Positions 1 to 4,748 are shown, counted from the first letter of the stretch. The stretch: 6,440 bases of DNA from Leptolyngbya sp. SIO4C5 (GCA_010671965.1 JAAHIC010000272.1:1-6440); one strand, 5' to 3'. Notes: generated by a model not told the origin, from the letters alone. A program made the numbers and translations.

Positions 1-1
1 T

Positions 2-112
2 CCGACGCGGGCCGAGGGAATCAGCTCCAAAATGCCGTCTAAAATGCCCTGTCCCGCTCGCATGATGGAAATGATCACCATCTTTTTGTCTGGGGCTAGC
101 ACAGGCGCTGCC
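2..112 (+). repeat. Left arm of a perfect 111-bp inverted repeat (antisense copy of upp 310-420)
   Basis: Read in reverse complement, bases 2-112 equal bases 310-420 at every position; paired coordinates sum to 422. Identity stops at both ends: base 1 does not match 421, and base 113 does not match 309. The segment is an antisense copy of the part of upp encoding about residues 63-100. The arms are separated by 197 bp that include the upp start. Because it sits at the left edge of the window, it may be a fold-back chimera from amplification or assembly, or a real recent inverted duplication. Sequence alone cannot decide. Confidence 0.97.
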
Positions 113-121
113 CTTAACCTC

Positions 122-757
122 ATGGCCGGACAAGTTCATAGGATCTCCCATCCGCTGATTCAGCACAAGCTGACTCTGATGCGCCGCGCTGAAACCAGTA
201 CCGCCAAGTTCCGCGACTTACTCAAGGAGATCAGTATGCTGCTGGCCTATGAGGTGACGCGCGATCTGCCGCTGAAGACAGAAACTATTCAGACGCCACT
301 GATGCCAATGGCAGCGCCTGTGCTAGCCCCAGACAAAAAGATGGTGATCATTTCCATCATGCGAGCGGGACAGGGCATTTTAGACGGCATTTTGGAGCTG
401 ATTCCCTCGGCCCGCGTCGGTCACATTGGCTTGTACCGGGATCCGCGCTCCCATGTCGTGATTGAATACTATTTTAAAGTGCCCCACGACATTGCCGATC
501 GGGATGTACTGCTGGTAGATCCGATGATCGCTACGGGGAATACGGCAGTGGCGGCGGTTAACCGCCTCAAACAAATTCAGCCCCGATCAATTCGCTTTGT
601 CTGTTTGTTAGCGGCTCCAGAAGGAGTTGAGCAGCTCCATGCCGTACACCCCGATGTTCCCCTCTACACGGCTGCCATTGATGACAAGCTAGACGAACAC
701 GGCTACATTTTGCCAGGGCTAGGAGACGCAGGCGATCGCCTGTTTGGTACGCGCTGA
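122..757 (+). CDS. upp: Uracil phosphoribosyltransferase
   Basis: Cytosolic pyrimidine-salvage enzyme that joins uracil and PRPP to give UMP and pyrophosphate. From ATG 122 the protein is 211 residues, close to the usual ~208. The N-terminus has the family pattern [12 protein letters not shown] (10-21). RAGQG is at 81-85, and the PRPP loop [11 protein letters not shown] is at 132-142. The C-terminal uracil-binding stretch [16 protein letters not shown] (195-210) is intact. The frame stays open back to 32, but that extension is antisense copy of upp itself (see the inverted repeat), so ATG 122 is chosen by family alignment. No Shine-Dalgarno is visible, and only nine bases separate the ATG from the inverted copy. 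The native promoter is therefore not present here. The gene ends normally, with no clear terminator after it. Identity is near certain; the start is probable. Confidence 0.96.
   Translation: MAGQVHRISHPLIQHKLTLMRRAETSTAKFRDLLKEISMLLAYEVTRDLPLKTETIQTPLMPMAAPVLAPDKKMVIISIMRAGQGILDGILELIPSARVGHIGLYRDPRSHVVIEYYFKVPHDIADRDVLLVDPMIATGNTAVAAVNRLKQIQPRSIRFVCLLAAPEGVEQLHAVHPDVPLYTAAIDDKLDEHGYILPGLGDAGDRLFGTR
310..420 (-). repeat. Right arm of the 111-bp inverted repeat, inside upp
   Basis: This is the parental copy: it lies within the conserved, in-frame coding sequence of upp and includes the RAGQG motif. The matching arm at 2-112 has no coding logic of its own. The direction of copying is therefore from here to the left edge. 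A transcript covering both arms could form a 111-bp duplex with a 197-nt loop that holds the upp start codon. Confidence 0.97.
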
Positions 758-955
758 GCTTTTGCAAGCATTTCCTCCAAAAACGTAGCATCAGGCCGAG
801 GCTTTGAGTCGGTGTTAAGTTTGGGAAATTCTGCTGCAAGCTGGCTTAGGATGGGGGCAGCTACGTTTCTGTCTATCCGCTTACGGCCCTTTGCTTGTGT
901 TGGATATTCGTCAGTTCTTCCAAGCGACTAACCCAGCGCGATCGCTGGATCCTAA
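758..955. other. Intergenic stretch without a convincing gene
   Basis: No start-to-stop ORF here has family features. One minus-strand frame is open from 927 down to 706, between stops at 928-930 and 703-705. It reads plausibly in part (for example AAEFPKLNTDSKPRPDATF), but its only in-frame ATG, TTG and similar starts lie near the 3' end, and it runs into upp. It may be a gene remnant or chance. A HIP1 octamer is at 938, followed by a short hairpin, GGATC-CTAAA-GATCC (947-961). Confidence 0.5.
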
Positions 956-1019
956 AGATCCCCGGGGTTTGCCATAGGACTTAATCAGACTGAATGTTTG
1001 CCGCAAACCCCTGGGATCT
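956..1019. repeat. 17-bp inverted repeat with 30-nt loop; possible terminator of the HTH pair
   Basis: Arm AGATCCCCGGGGTTTGC (956-972) pairs with GCAAACCCCTGGGATCT (1003-1019), 16 of 17 matching. The loop contains a second GTTTGC (996-1001), which can pair with the same GCAAAC (1003-1008) across one base, so two hairpins are mutually exclusive. On the minus strand the structure lies 25 bp past the stop of the second HTH gene and ends in GATCTTTAGG. It could be a weak terminator there. It could also be a small palindromic mobile repeat; no target duplication is visible. Confidence 0.6.
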
Positions 1020-1044
1020 CCCCCCAGCTAGCTTCAAGCGCTCC

Positions 1045-1256
1045 CTACTCCTCAACCAACTCAACCAGCTCCTCCACCGTCACCCCAAACACCCGCGAAT
1101 TTTCATCACCGCTGTCAGATCCACCGTCGCCATTCCCGCCGATCGCGCATAGGTTTTCAACGTGCTGTAGATCACTCCCGAGCGCTCTGAGACTTCCTTG
1201 ATCGTCCAGTTCCGTTCAGCCGCCAGTTCTCGTATTTTTAGCCGAATTAATCCCAC
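1045..1256 (-). pseudogene. Second tandem XRE-type HTH gene, frameshifted
   Basis: A paralogue of the neighbouring HTH gene. A GTG at 1256-1254 aligns with that gene's ATG and lies 11 bp after its stop, an operon-like arrangement. The frame reads VGLIRLKIRE...WTIKEVSERSGVIYST...TYARSAGM...VMKI and then stops at TGA (1082-1080) after 58 residues. Supplying one base near 1095-1098 restores ARVFGVTVEELVELVEE with a stop at 1047-1045, giving the same 70-residue length as copy 1. With that repair I count 42 of 70 identical residues. The loss is therefore a single-base deletion, or a sequencing error. The truncated product would still contain the whole HTH, so residual DNA binding is possible. No good Shine-Dalgarno is seen before the GTG. 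Confidence 0.8.
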
Positions 1257-1267
1257 AGCCCAAAGGC

Positions 1268-1480
1268 TTACTCTGCAACAATTTCTACGAGATCTTCGAC
1301 AGTTATCCCAAACACCTGCGCGATCTTGATCACAGCCGCAATATCGGCCATTGCCATGCCCTCAGACCGGGCATAGGTCGTCACAGTCGTGTAAGGCACA
1401 TTCGCCCGAGCCGCTACCTCTTTTAAAGTCCATCCATTTTGCTTTGCCAACTCTCGAATCCGCAGCTTGACTAACCCCAT
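1268..1480 (-). CDS. Small XRE/Cro-type HTH transcriptional regulator
   Basis: A 70-residue protein that is almost entirely a helix-turn-helix domain. GWTLKEVAARANVPYTTV (16-33) holds the two HTH helices, and an amphipathic C-terminal helix IAQVFGITVEDLVEIVAE (53-70) is likely the dimer surface. It is expected to bind DNA as a dimer and act as a repressor or antitoxin-like factor. The frame can be extended to a TTG at 1495, but ATG 1480 aligns with the paralogue's start and has a weak AGAG upstream, so I chose it. Upstream lies a divergent control region with two identical palindromes that are candidate operators, so autoregulation is plausible. No toxin gene is adjacent on this strand. Class is fairly sure; the target is inferred. 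Confidence 0.85.
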   Translation of the reverse strand: MGLVKLRIRELAKQNGWTLKEVAARANVPYTTVTTYARSEGMAMADIAAVIKIAQVFGITVEDLVEIVAE

Positions 1481-1488
1481 ATCTCTAG

Positions 1489-1517
1489 TTGACAAGAACG
1501 AGATCTCAGCCTTTAAT
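1489..1517 (+). promoter_or_regulatory. Sigma70-type promoter for the 84-residue ORF
   Basis: TTGACA at 1489-1494 is a perfect -35 box. After a 17-bp spacer comes TTTAAT at 1512-1517, matching TATAAT at five of six positions. Transcription would start near 1523-1525, leaving a leader of about 114 nt before ATG 1638. The -35 lies 9-14 bp upstream of the divergent HTH start codon, so this promoter and the HTH translation start region abut. This is the best promoter in the window. Confidence 0.7.
1499..1508. promoter_or_regulatory. Candidate operator 1 (GAGATCTC palindrome in the promoter spacer)
   Basis: CGAGATCTCA, with the perfect 8-bp palindrome GAGATCTC at 1500-1507, falls wholly between the -35 and -10 boxes. 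Protein bound here would block RNA polymerase. The natural candidate is the adjacent HTH protein; that is inference. Confidence 0.5.
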
Positions 1518-1533
1518 AGCTATATCGAGAAAC

Positions 1534-1543
1534 CGAGATCTCG
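1534..1543. promoter_or_regulatory. Candidate operator 2 (CGAGATCTCG palindrome)
   Basis: A perfect 10-bp palindrome sharing nine bases with the first site. Centres are 35 bp apart, and this site lies about +10 to +20 from the predicted start. ATAGCTAT (1516-1523), another 8-bp palindrome, lies roughly midway. Two like sites around one promoter suggest cooperative or looped binding by a dimeric repressor. Confidence 0.5.
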
Positions 1544-1567
1544 TCTCTCTAGTTTGTAACATCACAA

Positions 1568-1608
1568 AAGCACCGCCCTCCGGCCTCGCAAACTGAAGGG
1601 CGATGCTT
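1568..1608 (-). terminator. Terminator-like stem-loop, minus strand
   Basis: The arms at 1568-1579 and 1597-1608 form a 12-bp stem around a 17-nt loop. Read on the plus strand one pair is a C-A mismatch. On the minus strand the same pair is a U-G wobble, giving an unbroken stem followed by TTTTGTG. That asymmetry favours a minus-strand intrinsic terminator, which would insulate the HTH gene from antisense transcription arriving from the right. On the plus strand the same bases lie in the leader of the 84-residue ORF and could still form a hairpin. Confidence 0.5.
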
Positions 1609-1614
1609 ATTCCA

Positions 1615-1628
1615 CCGAAAAATCGGAG
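1615..1628 (+). promoter_or_regulatory. Shine-Dalgarno partly held in a small hairpin
   Basis: GGAG (1625-1628) stands nine bases before ATG 1638 and decides that start. Its first two bases form the 3' arm of the hairpin CCGA-AAAA-TCGG (1615-1626), which could reduce ribosome access. The stem is only four pairs, so the effect may be slight. Confidence 0.45.
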
Positions 1629-1637
1629 ATAGTCATC

Positions 1638-1892
1638 ATGATATCAGGGCAACAGCCACCCCGCGTGGCCCCATCTCGCCATGCGTCAAATTATCAAACC
1701 CAGCTCCATCCCTGGTGCATCATCCGCCACCTGCCCAAAAGCCAGCGCATCACCGTCGCTCGCCTGCACCGCCGCAACGACGCCGAAGCCCATCTGCGCG
1801 TCCTGCGCCGCCTCATCCCCCAGGCCCAGTTCACCCTCCTCTTTGATCCTCACAACCCTGTAACCGGATCTTCTCTAGAAGCGTTGTCGTAA
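1638..1892 (+). CDS. Small hypothetical protein, cyanobacterial type
   Basis: An 84-residue basic protein of unknown function. The N-terminal ~22 residues look disordered. The core HPWCIIRHLPKSQRITVARL (24-43), then HRRNDAEAHLRVLRRLIPQA (44-63) and FTLLFDP (65-71), reads as strand, strand, helix, strand. That pattern resembles small uncharacterised cyanobacterial proteins with a W.I.R.LP / ARF..R.DAE.HL..L / FDP signature, which I recall only loosely. Support for its being real includes the strong upstream promoter, the GGAG nine bases before the ATG, and the folded core. A second overlapping frame from 1681 is a shadow. It is divergent from the HTH gene and shares its control region, so it may be that regulator's target. 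No terminator is obvious after it. Confidence 0.6.
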   Translation: MISGQQPPRVAPSRHASNYQTQLHPWCIIRHLPKSQRITVARLHRRNDAEAHLRVLRRLIPQAQFTLLFDPHNPVTGSSLEALS

Positions 1893-1961
1893 AGAGGCGA
1901 TCGCCCGTCGAAAAAATTCAATTGAGGTTGAATACACGCCAAAAAGTTCGGGTTCGCCCAC

Positions 1962-1991
1962 CTGAAGCCCTCTAGGCAACTGTTTTATAGT
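1962..1991 (+). promoter_or_regulatory. msrA: Possible msrA promoter
   Basis: TATAGT at 1986-1991 is a fair -10 box 36 bp before the start codon. The matching -35 position (around 1962-1968, CTGAAGC) is poor, so an activator or another sigma factor may be used. This is the only candidate I see between 1893 and 2027. Confidence 0.3.
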
Positions 1992-2027
1992 AAAGCTGTA
2001 CAAAACTTTTTTAAGACAGCAACCCCT

Positions 2028-2690
2028 ATGGCTTTATTTGGACTCGGCAAAAAAACGGAAATGCCCTCCGCTGACAAAGCGCTACCCGGACGTGAAGAAT
2101 CCATGCCAGTGCCTGAAAAGCACTTTGTCAACGGCAATCGCCTCACTCCGCCTTATCCAGATGGCCTGAAAACAGCTCTGTTCGGCTTGGGCTGCTTTTG
2201 GGGAGCTGAGCGCAAATTCTGGCAGCTAGACGGCGTTTACTCCACGGCTGTCGGCTACGCGGCGGGTCACACGCCCAACCCAACTTACCGCGAAGTCTGC
2301 AGCGGCATGACCGGACACAACGAAGTCGTCAAGGTTGTCTATGATCCGGAGAAGATCAGCTACGAGGAGTTGCTCAAAGTTTTCTGGGAAAGTCACAATC
2401 CAACCCAGGGAATGCGTCAGGGTAACGACGTCGGCACCCAATATCGTTCTGGGATCTATGTCTATTCTGAGGAGCAGCGGCAGCAGGCTGAGGCTTCCCG
2501 CGCAGCCTACCAGCAAGCTCTGAAACAGTCTGGCTACGGCGACATCACGACTGAAATCATAGAAGCTCCTGAGTTTTACTACGCCGAAGACTACCACCAG
2601 CAGTATCTCGCCAAGAATCCCGGTGGATACTGTGGTCTAGGTGGCACAAACGTTGCCTGCCCTATCGGGCTTGAGGTAGGCGTCGAGTAA
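2028..2690 (+). CDS. msrA: Peptide-methionine (S)-S-oxide reductase MsrA
   Basis: Cytosolic repair enzyme that reduces methionine-S-sulfoxide in proteins and free methionine, recharged by thioredoxin. The 220 residues carry the catalytic motif GCFWGAE (55-61, nucleophile Cys56). HNE (97-99) and [10 protein letters not shown] (132-141) follow; the Glu99, Asp134 and Tyr139 positions match the substrate-pocket residues of known MsrA. The C-terminal region [14 protein letters not shown] supplies candidate resolving cysteines 202 and 211. An N-terminal extension of about 48 residues, beginning ALFGLGKK, precedes the fold, as in cyanobacterial and plant MsrA. ATG 2028 is the natural start, although no Shine-Dalgarno precedes it. 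No msrB is adjacent. A clear terminator lies 30 bp downstream, so the gene is probably transcribed alone. Confidence 0.96.
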   Translation: MALFGLGKKTEMPSADKALPGREESMPVPEKHFVNGNRLTPPYPDGLKTALFGLGCFWGAERKFWQLDGVYSTAVGYAAGHTPNPTYREVCSGMTGHNEVVKVVYDPEKISYEELLKVFWESHNPTQGMRQGNDVGTQYRSGIYVYSEEQRQQAEASRAAYQQALKQSGYGDITTEIIEAPEFYYAEDYHQQYLAKNPGGYCGLGGTNVACPIGLEVGVE

Positions 2691-2719
2691 GTTGGTGACT
2701 TAGAACTTAATAGCTGTCG

Positions 2720-2754
2720 GCTGGTCATTGCTAAAGGCATGTGGCCAGCTTTTT
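2720..2754 (+). terminator. Intrinsic terminator of msrA
   Basis: GCTGGTCA (2720-2727) pairs with TGGCCAGC (2742-2749), eight pairs with one G-U, and TGC/GCA can extend pairing inside the loop. A TTTTT run (2750-2754) follows at once. Position and orientation fit msrA. Confidence 0.75.
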
Positions 2755-3030
2755 GGTTTGAGCAAACTCACATTTTCCTGAAAGTTCAGTCAGCGCGCTG
2801 AAGTCAACAGTAAGCAGCCTGCACAGCTTCAGGATGAGAGCTGCCGCTTAATTATGAGAAAAACATTAACTATTTTGCTGTTTTGTATCGTTCAGCGATC
2901 GCCCATGAACGTTTTCAACTTCGCCGAGGTCTGAGCTTTAAAAAGGTACCCTAAGAGGGGCTGCAAAGCTGCTTTGGGGCGCATCATCCTAGAAGCATCA
3001 ACGACATCGCTACAACCGGAGACTTTAAGT
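2755..3030. other. Non-coding stretch before the 33-residue ORF
   Basis: About 275 bp without a supported gene. It contains a 12-bp perfect palindrome at 2790-2801, next to CTGAA-AG-TTCAG (2779-2790). A HIP1 octamer is at 2895. A possible promoter is TTCAAC (2914-2919), 17 bp, TTTAAA (2937-2942). CAAAGC-T-GCTTTG (2964-2976) lies downstream of it. The size and the repeats suggest a long structured leader or a small RNA, but nothing proves either. Confidence 0.4.
2790..2801. repeat. 12-bp perfect palindrome TCAGCGCGCTGA
   Basis: Perfectly self-complementary and overlapping a CTGAA/TTCAG mini inverted repeat immediately upstream (2779-2790). It could be a dimeric regulator site; no cognate regulator is nearby. 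Confidence 0.4.
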
Positions 3031-3132
3031 ATGAAATCCGCTCCTACCCAAGAAAATATCGTCGCTCGCGTATTGGGCGAATCTACTTTTGCAACCCTTG
3101 GCTTTCTGCTTTTGATTGTGCTGTTGGCCTAA
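3031..3132 (+). CDS. 33-residue single-pass membrane protein
   Basis: ATG 3031 follows GGAG (3018-3021) with nine-base spacing, and the frame ends in TAA at 3130-3132. Residues 1-17 (MKSAPTQENIVARVLGE) are polar and probably form a short helix. Residues 19-33 (TFATLGFLLLIVLLA) form a hydrophobic segment reaching the C-terminus. The architecture matches the tiny single-helix subunits of cyanobacterial photosynthetic and respiratory complexes, but I do not recognise it as a known Psb, Psa, Pet or Ndh subunit. No function is assigned. It stands alone between the msrA terminator and ndk, with a stem-loop just after the stop. The good Shine-Dalgarno and clean helix argue that it is real. Confidence 0.65.
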   Translation: MKSAPTQENIVARVLGESTFATLGFLLLIVLLA

Positions 3133-3142
3133 AGCGTAAACA

Positions 3143-3175
3143 GCTCAAACTCAAGCAGAAACGCCACATTTGAGC
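3143..3175 (+). terminator. Stem-loop after the 33-residue ORF
   Basis: GCTCAAA (3143-3149) pairs perfectly with TTTGAGC (3169-3175) around a 19-nt loop, starting 10 bases past the stop. No U-run follows, so it may be a weak terminator or an mRNA 3'-end stabiliser. Confidence 0.35.
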
Positions 3176-3215
3176 ATCTAGTTTAAAGGACAGTAGCCGC
3201 AGACAGCTTAGAAGA

Positions 3216-3265
3216 CTAAAACCTTTACAAAAGGCCCTTATTTCCTGAGCATAGAAAAGGTTTAG
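3216..3265 (+). repeat. Imperfect inverted repeat upstream of ndk
   Basis: CTAAAACCTTT (3216-3226) pairs with AAAGGTTTAG (3256-3265) with one bulged A. The left arm can instead fold locally as CCTTT-ACA-AAAGG (3222-3234). The two folds exclude each other and end about 10 bases before the ndk ribosome site, so they could affect ndk leader structure or bind a regulator. Confidence 0.35.
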
Positions 3266-3289
3266 AAAATACGTTAGGAGCAGGTATCT

Positions 3290-3739
3290 GTGGAACGCAC
3301 GTTTCTGATGGTGAAGCCCGATGGAGTGCAGCGCGGCTTGGTGGGCGAAATTATTCGCCGCTATGAAGCCAAAGGCTTTACCCTAGTTGGCCTAAAGCTA
3401 ATGCAGGTTTCTCGTGAGCTAGCTGAAAAGCACTACGACGTTCACCGAGAAAAGCCCTTCTTCAGTGGCCTGGTAGACTTCATTACTTCTGGCCCAGTGG
3501 CCGCAATGGTCTGGGAAGGCGAAGGGGTTGTGGCCTCGGCCCGCAAACTTATCGGGGCGACGAATCCGCTTTCAGCAGAACCCGGTACGATTCGGGGTGA
3601 CTATGGCGTTACCATTGGCCGCAACATCATTCACGGTTCAGATGCGGTGGAAACGGCGCGTTCAGAAATCTCGCTATGGTTTAGCGAAGAGGAACTGACA
3701 AGCTGGGAACCCACTATGAAAGGCTGGCTGTACGAATAG
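3290..3739 (+). CDS. ndk: Nucleoside diphosphate kinase
   Basis: Transfers the gamma-phosphate from ATP to other NDPs through a phosphohistidine, balancing the NTP and dNTP pools; cytosolic. The 149 residues are full length. Visible family residues include Lys9 in MVKPDG (7-12), Tyr49, Phe57, Arg85, Thr91, Arg102, Asn112, and the catalytic His115 in NIIHGSD (112-118). The start is GTG 3290, fixed by AGGAG (3276-3280) at nine bases and by the canonical [12 protein letters not shown]-terminus. It follows the 33-residue ORF by 157 bp and converges on the terC-family gene. No strong promoter box is visible just upstream, but the leader carries an inverted repeat. Confidence 0.97.
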   Translation: MERTFLMVKPDGVQRGLVGEIIRRYEAKGFTLVGLKLMQVSRELAEKHYDVHREKPFFSGLVDFITSGPVAAMVWEGEGVVASARKLIGATNPLSAEPGTIRGDYGVTIGRNIIHGSDAVETARSEISLWFSEEELTSWEPTMKGWLYE

Positions 3740-3778
3740 ACGAGAGGCTGCGTCTAGACTCGAATAACAGATCTGGCA

Positions 3779-3808
3779 GGCTGGGTGCCGCACTCGCGGC
3801 ATTCAGCC
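3779..3808 (+). terminator. 13-bp hairpin after ndk
   Basis: Bases 3779-3791 pair with 3796-3808 around the tetraloop ACTC. Two of the 13 pairs are G-U on the plus strand, but would be C-A mismatches on the minus strand, so the structure is tuned for the ndk transcript. No U-run follows. It may be a 3'-end stabiliser or a factor-dependent termination site. Confidence 0.5.
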
Positions 3809-3820
3809 AAACCTGAAGTA

Positions 3821-3850
3821 GTTTTGAGCATCGGCGCGATCGCTCAAAAC
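3821..3850. terminator. Hairpin between convergent ndk and terC-family gene, containing HIP1
   Basis: GTTTTGAGC (3821-3829) and GCTCAAAAC (3842-3850) are perfect arms. ATCG/CGAT extends the stem inside, with one bulged C and a GCG loop. The HIP1 octamer (3836-3843) forms part of the inner stem. It is symmetric for both strands and sits 20 bp past the terC-family stop, so a bidirectional transcription barrier is likely, though U-runs are absent. Confidence 0.5.
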
Positions 3851-3869
3851 CGCAGCCTGTTTGCTGCCT

Positions 3870-4748
3870 TCAAGAAGCCGCATCGTCTTTGGCTAAAGGC
3901 ACCATCTCAGGCTGATTTTCACTTGCATTAGCCGGATCTTGTACCTGAGCGTGAATGGTTTGCCCATTAGATGAGCTGTCAGGGGCCGACGAGGGTTGCA
4001 CCGCATCGCTGAGTGAGGCTGAAACAGCTTCGCGATCGCTAGCAGCTAGTTCGGCTAGCTCATCGGCGGGAGCAGGCCGCTTTTCAGAAAAGCCCCAGAT
4101 AAAGAGCGCCGCAATCAGGCTCACCATCAGCCATTCTGGCGGAACCCAGTTCTCATTGATGACCCGAATTAGCAGGCGGATACCGACTAGAGCGACGGTG
4201 ATAAAGCCCGCATCTTCCAGATGAACATAGATATCCAGCCAGCCAATAAACAGTTCGGCCATAAACCGCAAGGTAATCACTCCAATCGCCCCGCCGAGTA
4301 AAACTAGCCAAATCTCTCGCGAAAGGGCGATCGCAGTAGTAACGCTATCTAGCGAAAAGGCTAGGTCTGTCAGGGCAATCATCGGCACAGCCTGCCAGAC
4401 AGACTCAAACCGGGGGCCGTGGTGCTGGGCGTCTTCGTCTTCGTCGGAGGCAAAGTACTGATAGACCAGCCACAGTAGGTAAAGCGCGCCCAAAACCTCA
4501 AACTGCCAAAATTGCAGCACCCATCCTGCCGTTAGAATAAGACAGACGCGCAAAATGAAAGCCACTATCAGCCCCACGTTTAAGGCGCGGCGCTCCATCT
4601 CTTTAGAGGCTAAACCCTGGGCGATCGCTGCTAGCGCAATAGCATTGTCGGCTGATAAGACTGCCTCCAGTGCAATCAGCACTAAGAGCAGCAGCAGCGT
4701 ATCCATCCCGATGTTAGGGGAAAATTCTAGTAGACGATCTAGGGGCAT
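3870..4748 (-). CDS. TerC/YkoY-family integral membrane protein
   Basis: Multi-spanning membrane protein of the TerC family, whose studied bacterial members export Mn2+ or support metallation of secreted enzymes. Plant TerC relatives are needed for thylakoid assembly. Of its 292 residues, roughly 16-40, 57-76, 84-100, 118-140, 146-168, 181-197 and 205-221 are hydrophobic segments, seven in all. The signature acidic motifs EAVLSADNA (28-36, Asp34) and FSLDS (131-135, Asp134) are intact. An acidic, His-containing loop (SDEDEDAQHHG, 101-111) may bind metal. Residues 222-292 are a Ser/Ala/Glu-rich tail that looks disordered and is not part of the family core. ATG 4748 keeps the usual MPLDRLLEFSPN lead-in; no Shine-Dalgarno is visible. 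It is divergent from the gene at 4892, and no manganese riboswitch is recognisable upstream. The metal is inferred. Confidence 0.9.
   Translation of the reverse strand: MPLDRLLEFSPNIGMDTLLLLLVLIALEAVLSADNAIALAAIAQGLASKEMERRALNVGLIVAFILRVCLILTAGWVLQFWQFEVLGALYLLWLVYQYFASDEDEDAQHHGPRFESVWQAVPMIALTDLAFSLDSVTTAIALSREIWLVLLGGAIGVITLRFMAELFIGWLDIYVHLEDAGFITVALVGIRLLIRVINENWVPPEWLMVSLIAALFIWGFSEKRPAPADELAELAASDREAVSASLSDAVQPSSAPDSSSNGQTIHAQVQDPANASENQPEMVPLAKDDAAS

Noticed and set aside
32..121. In-frame 30-residue N-terminal extension of upp starting at ATG 32
   Set aside because: Nearly all of it is the antisense copy of upp 310-420; family alignment places the start at ATG 122.
567..839. Minus-strand 90-codon frame overlapping the 3' end of upp
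   Set aside because: Most of it is antisense to conserved upp coding sequence; no family features.
998..1201. Plus-strand 67-codon frame, Pro/Ser-rich
   Set aside because: It is antisense to the frameshifted HTH gene, and its composition reflects that strand; no start signals.
1945..1962. GGGTTCGCCC resembling a tRNA T-loop
   Set aside because: No acceptor, anticodon or D arms can be found around it.
2226..2597. Minus-strand 123-codon frame
   Set aside because: Lies wholly antisense within msrA, whose coding frame is beyond doubt.
2854..2934. 26-codon ORF starting MRKTLTILLFCIVQ, signal-peptide-like
   Set aside because: No Shine-Dalgarno, very short, and the sequence after the HIP1 site looks non-coding.
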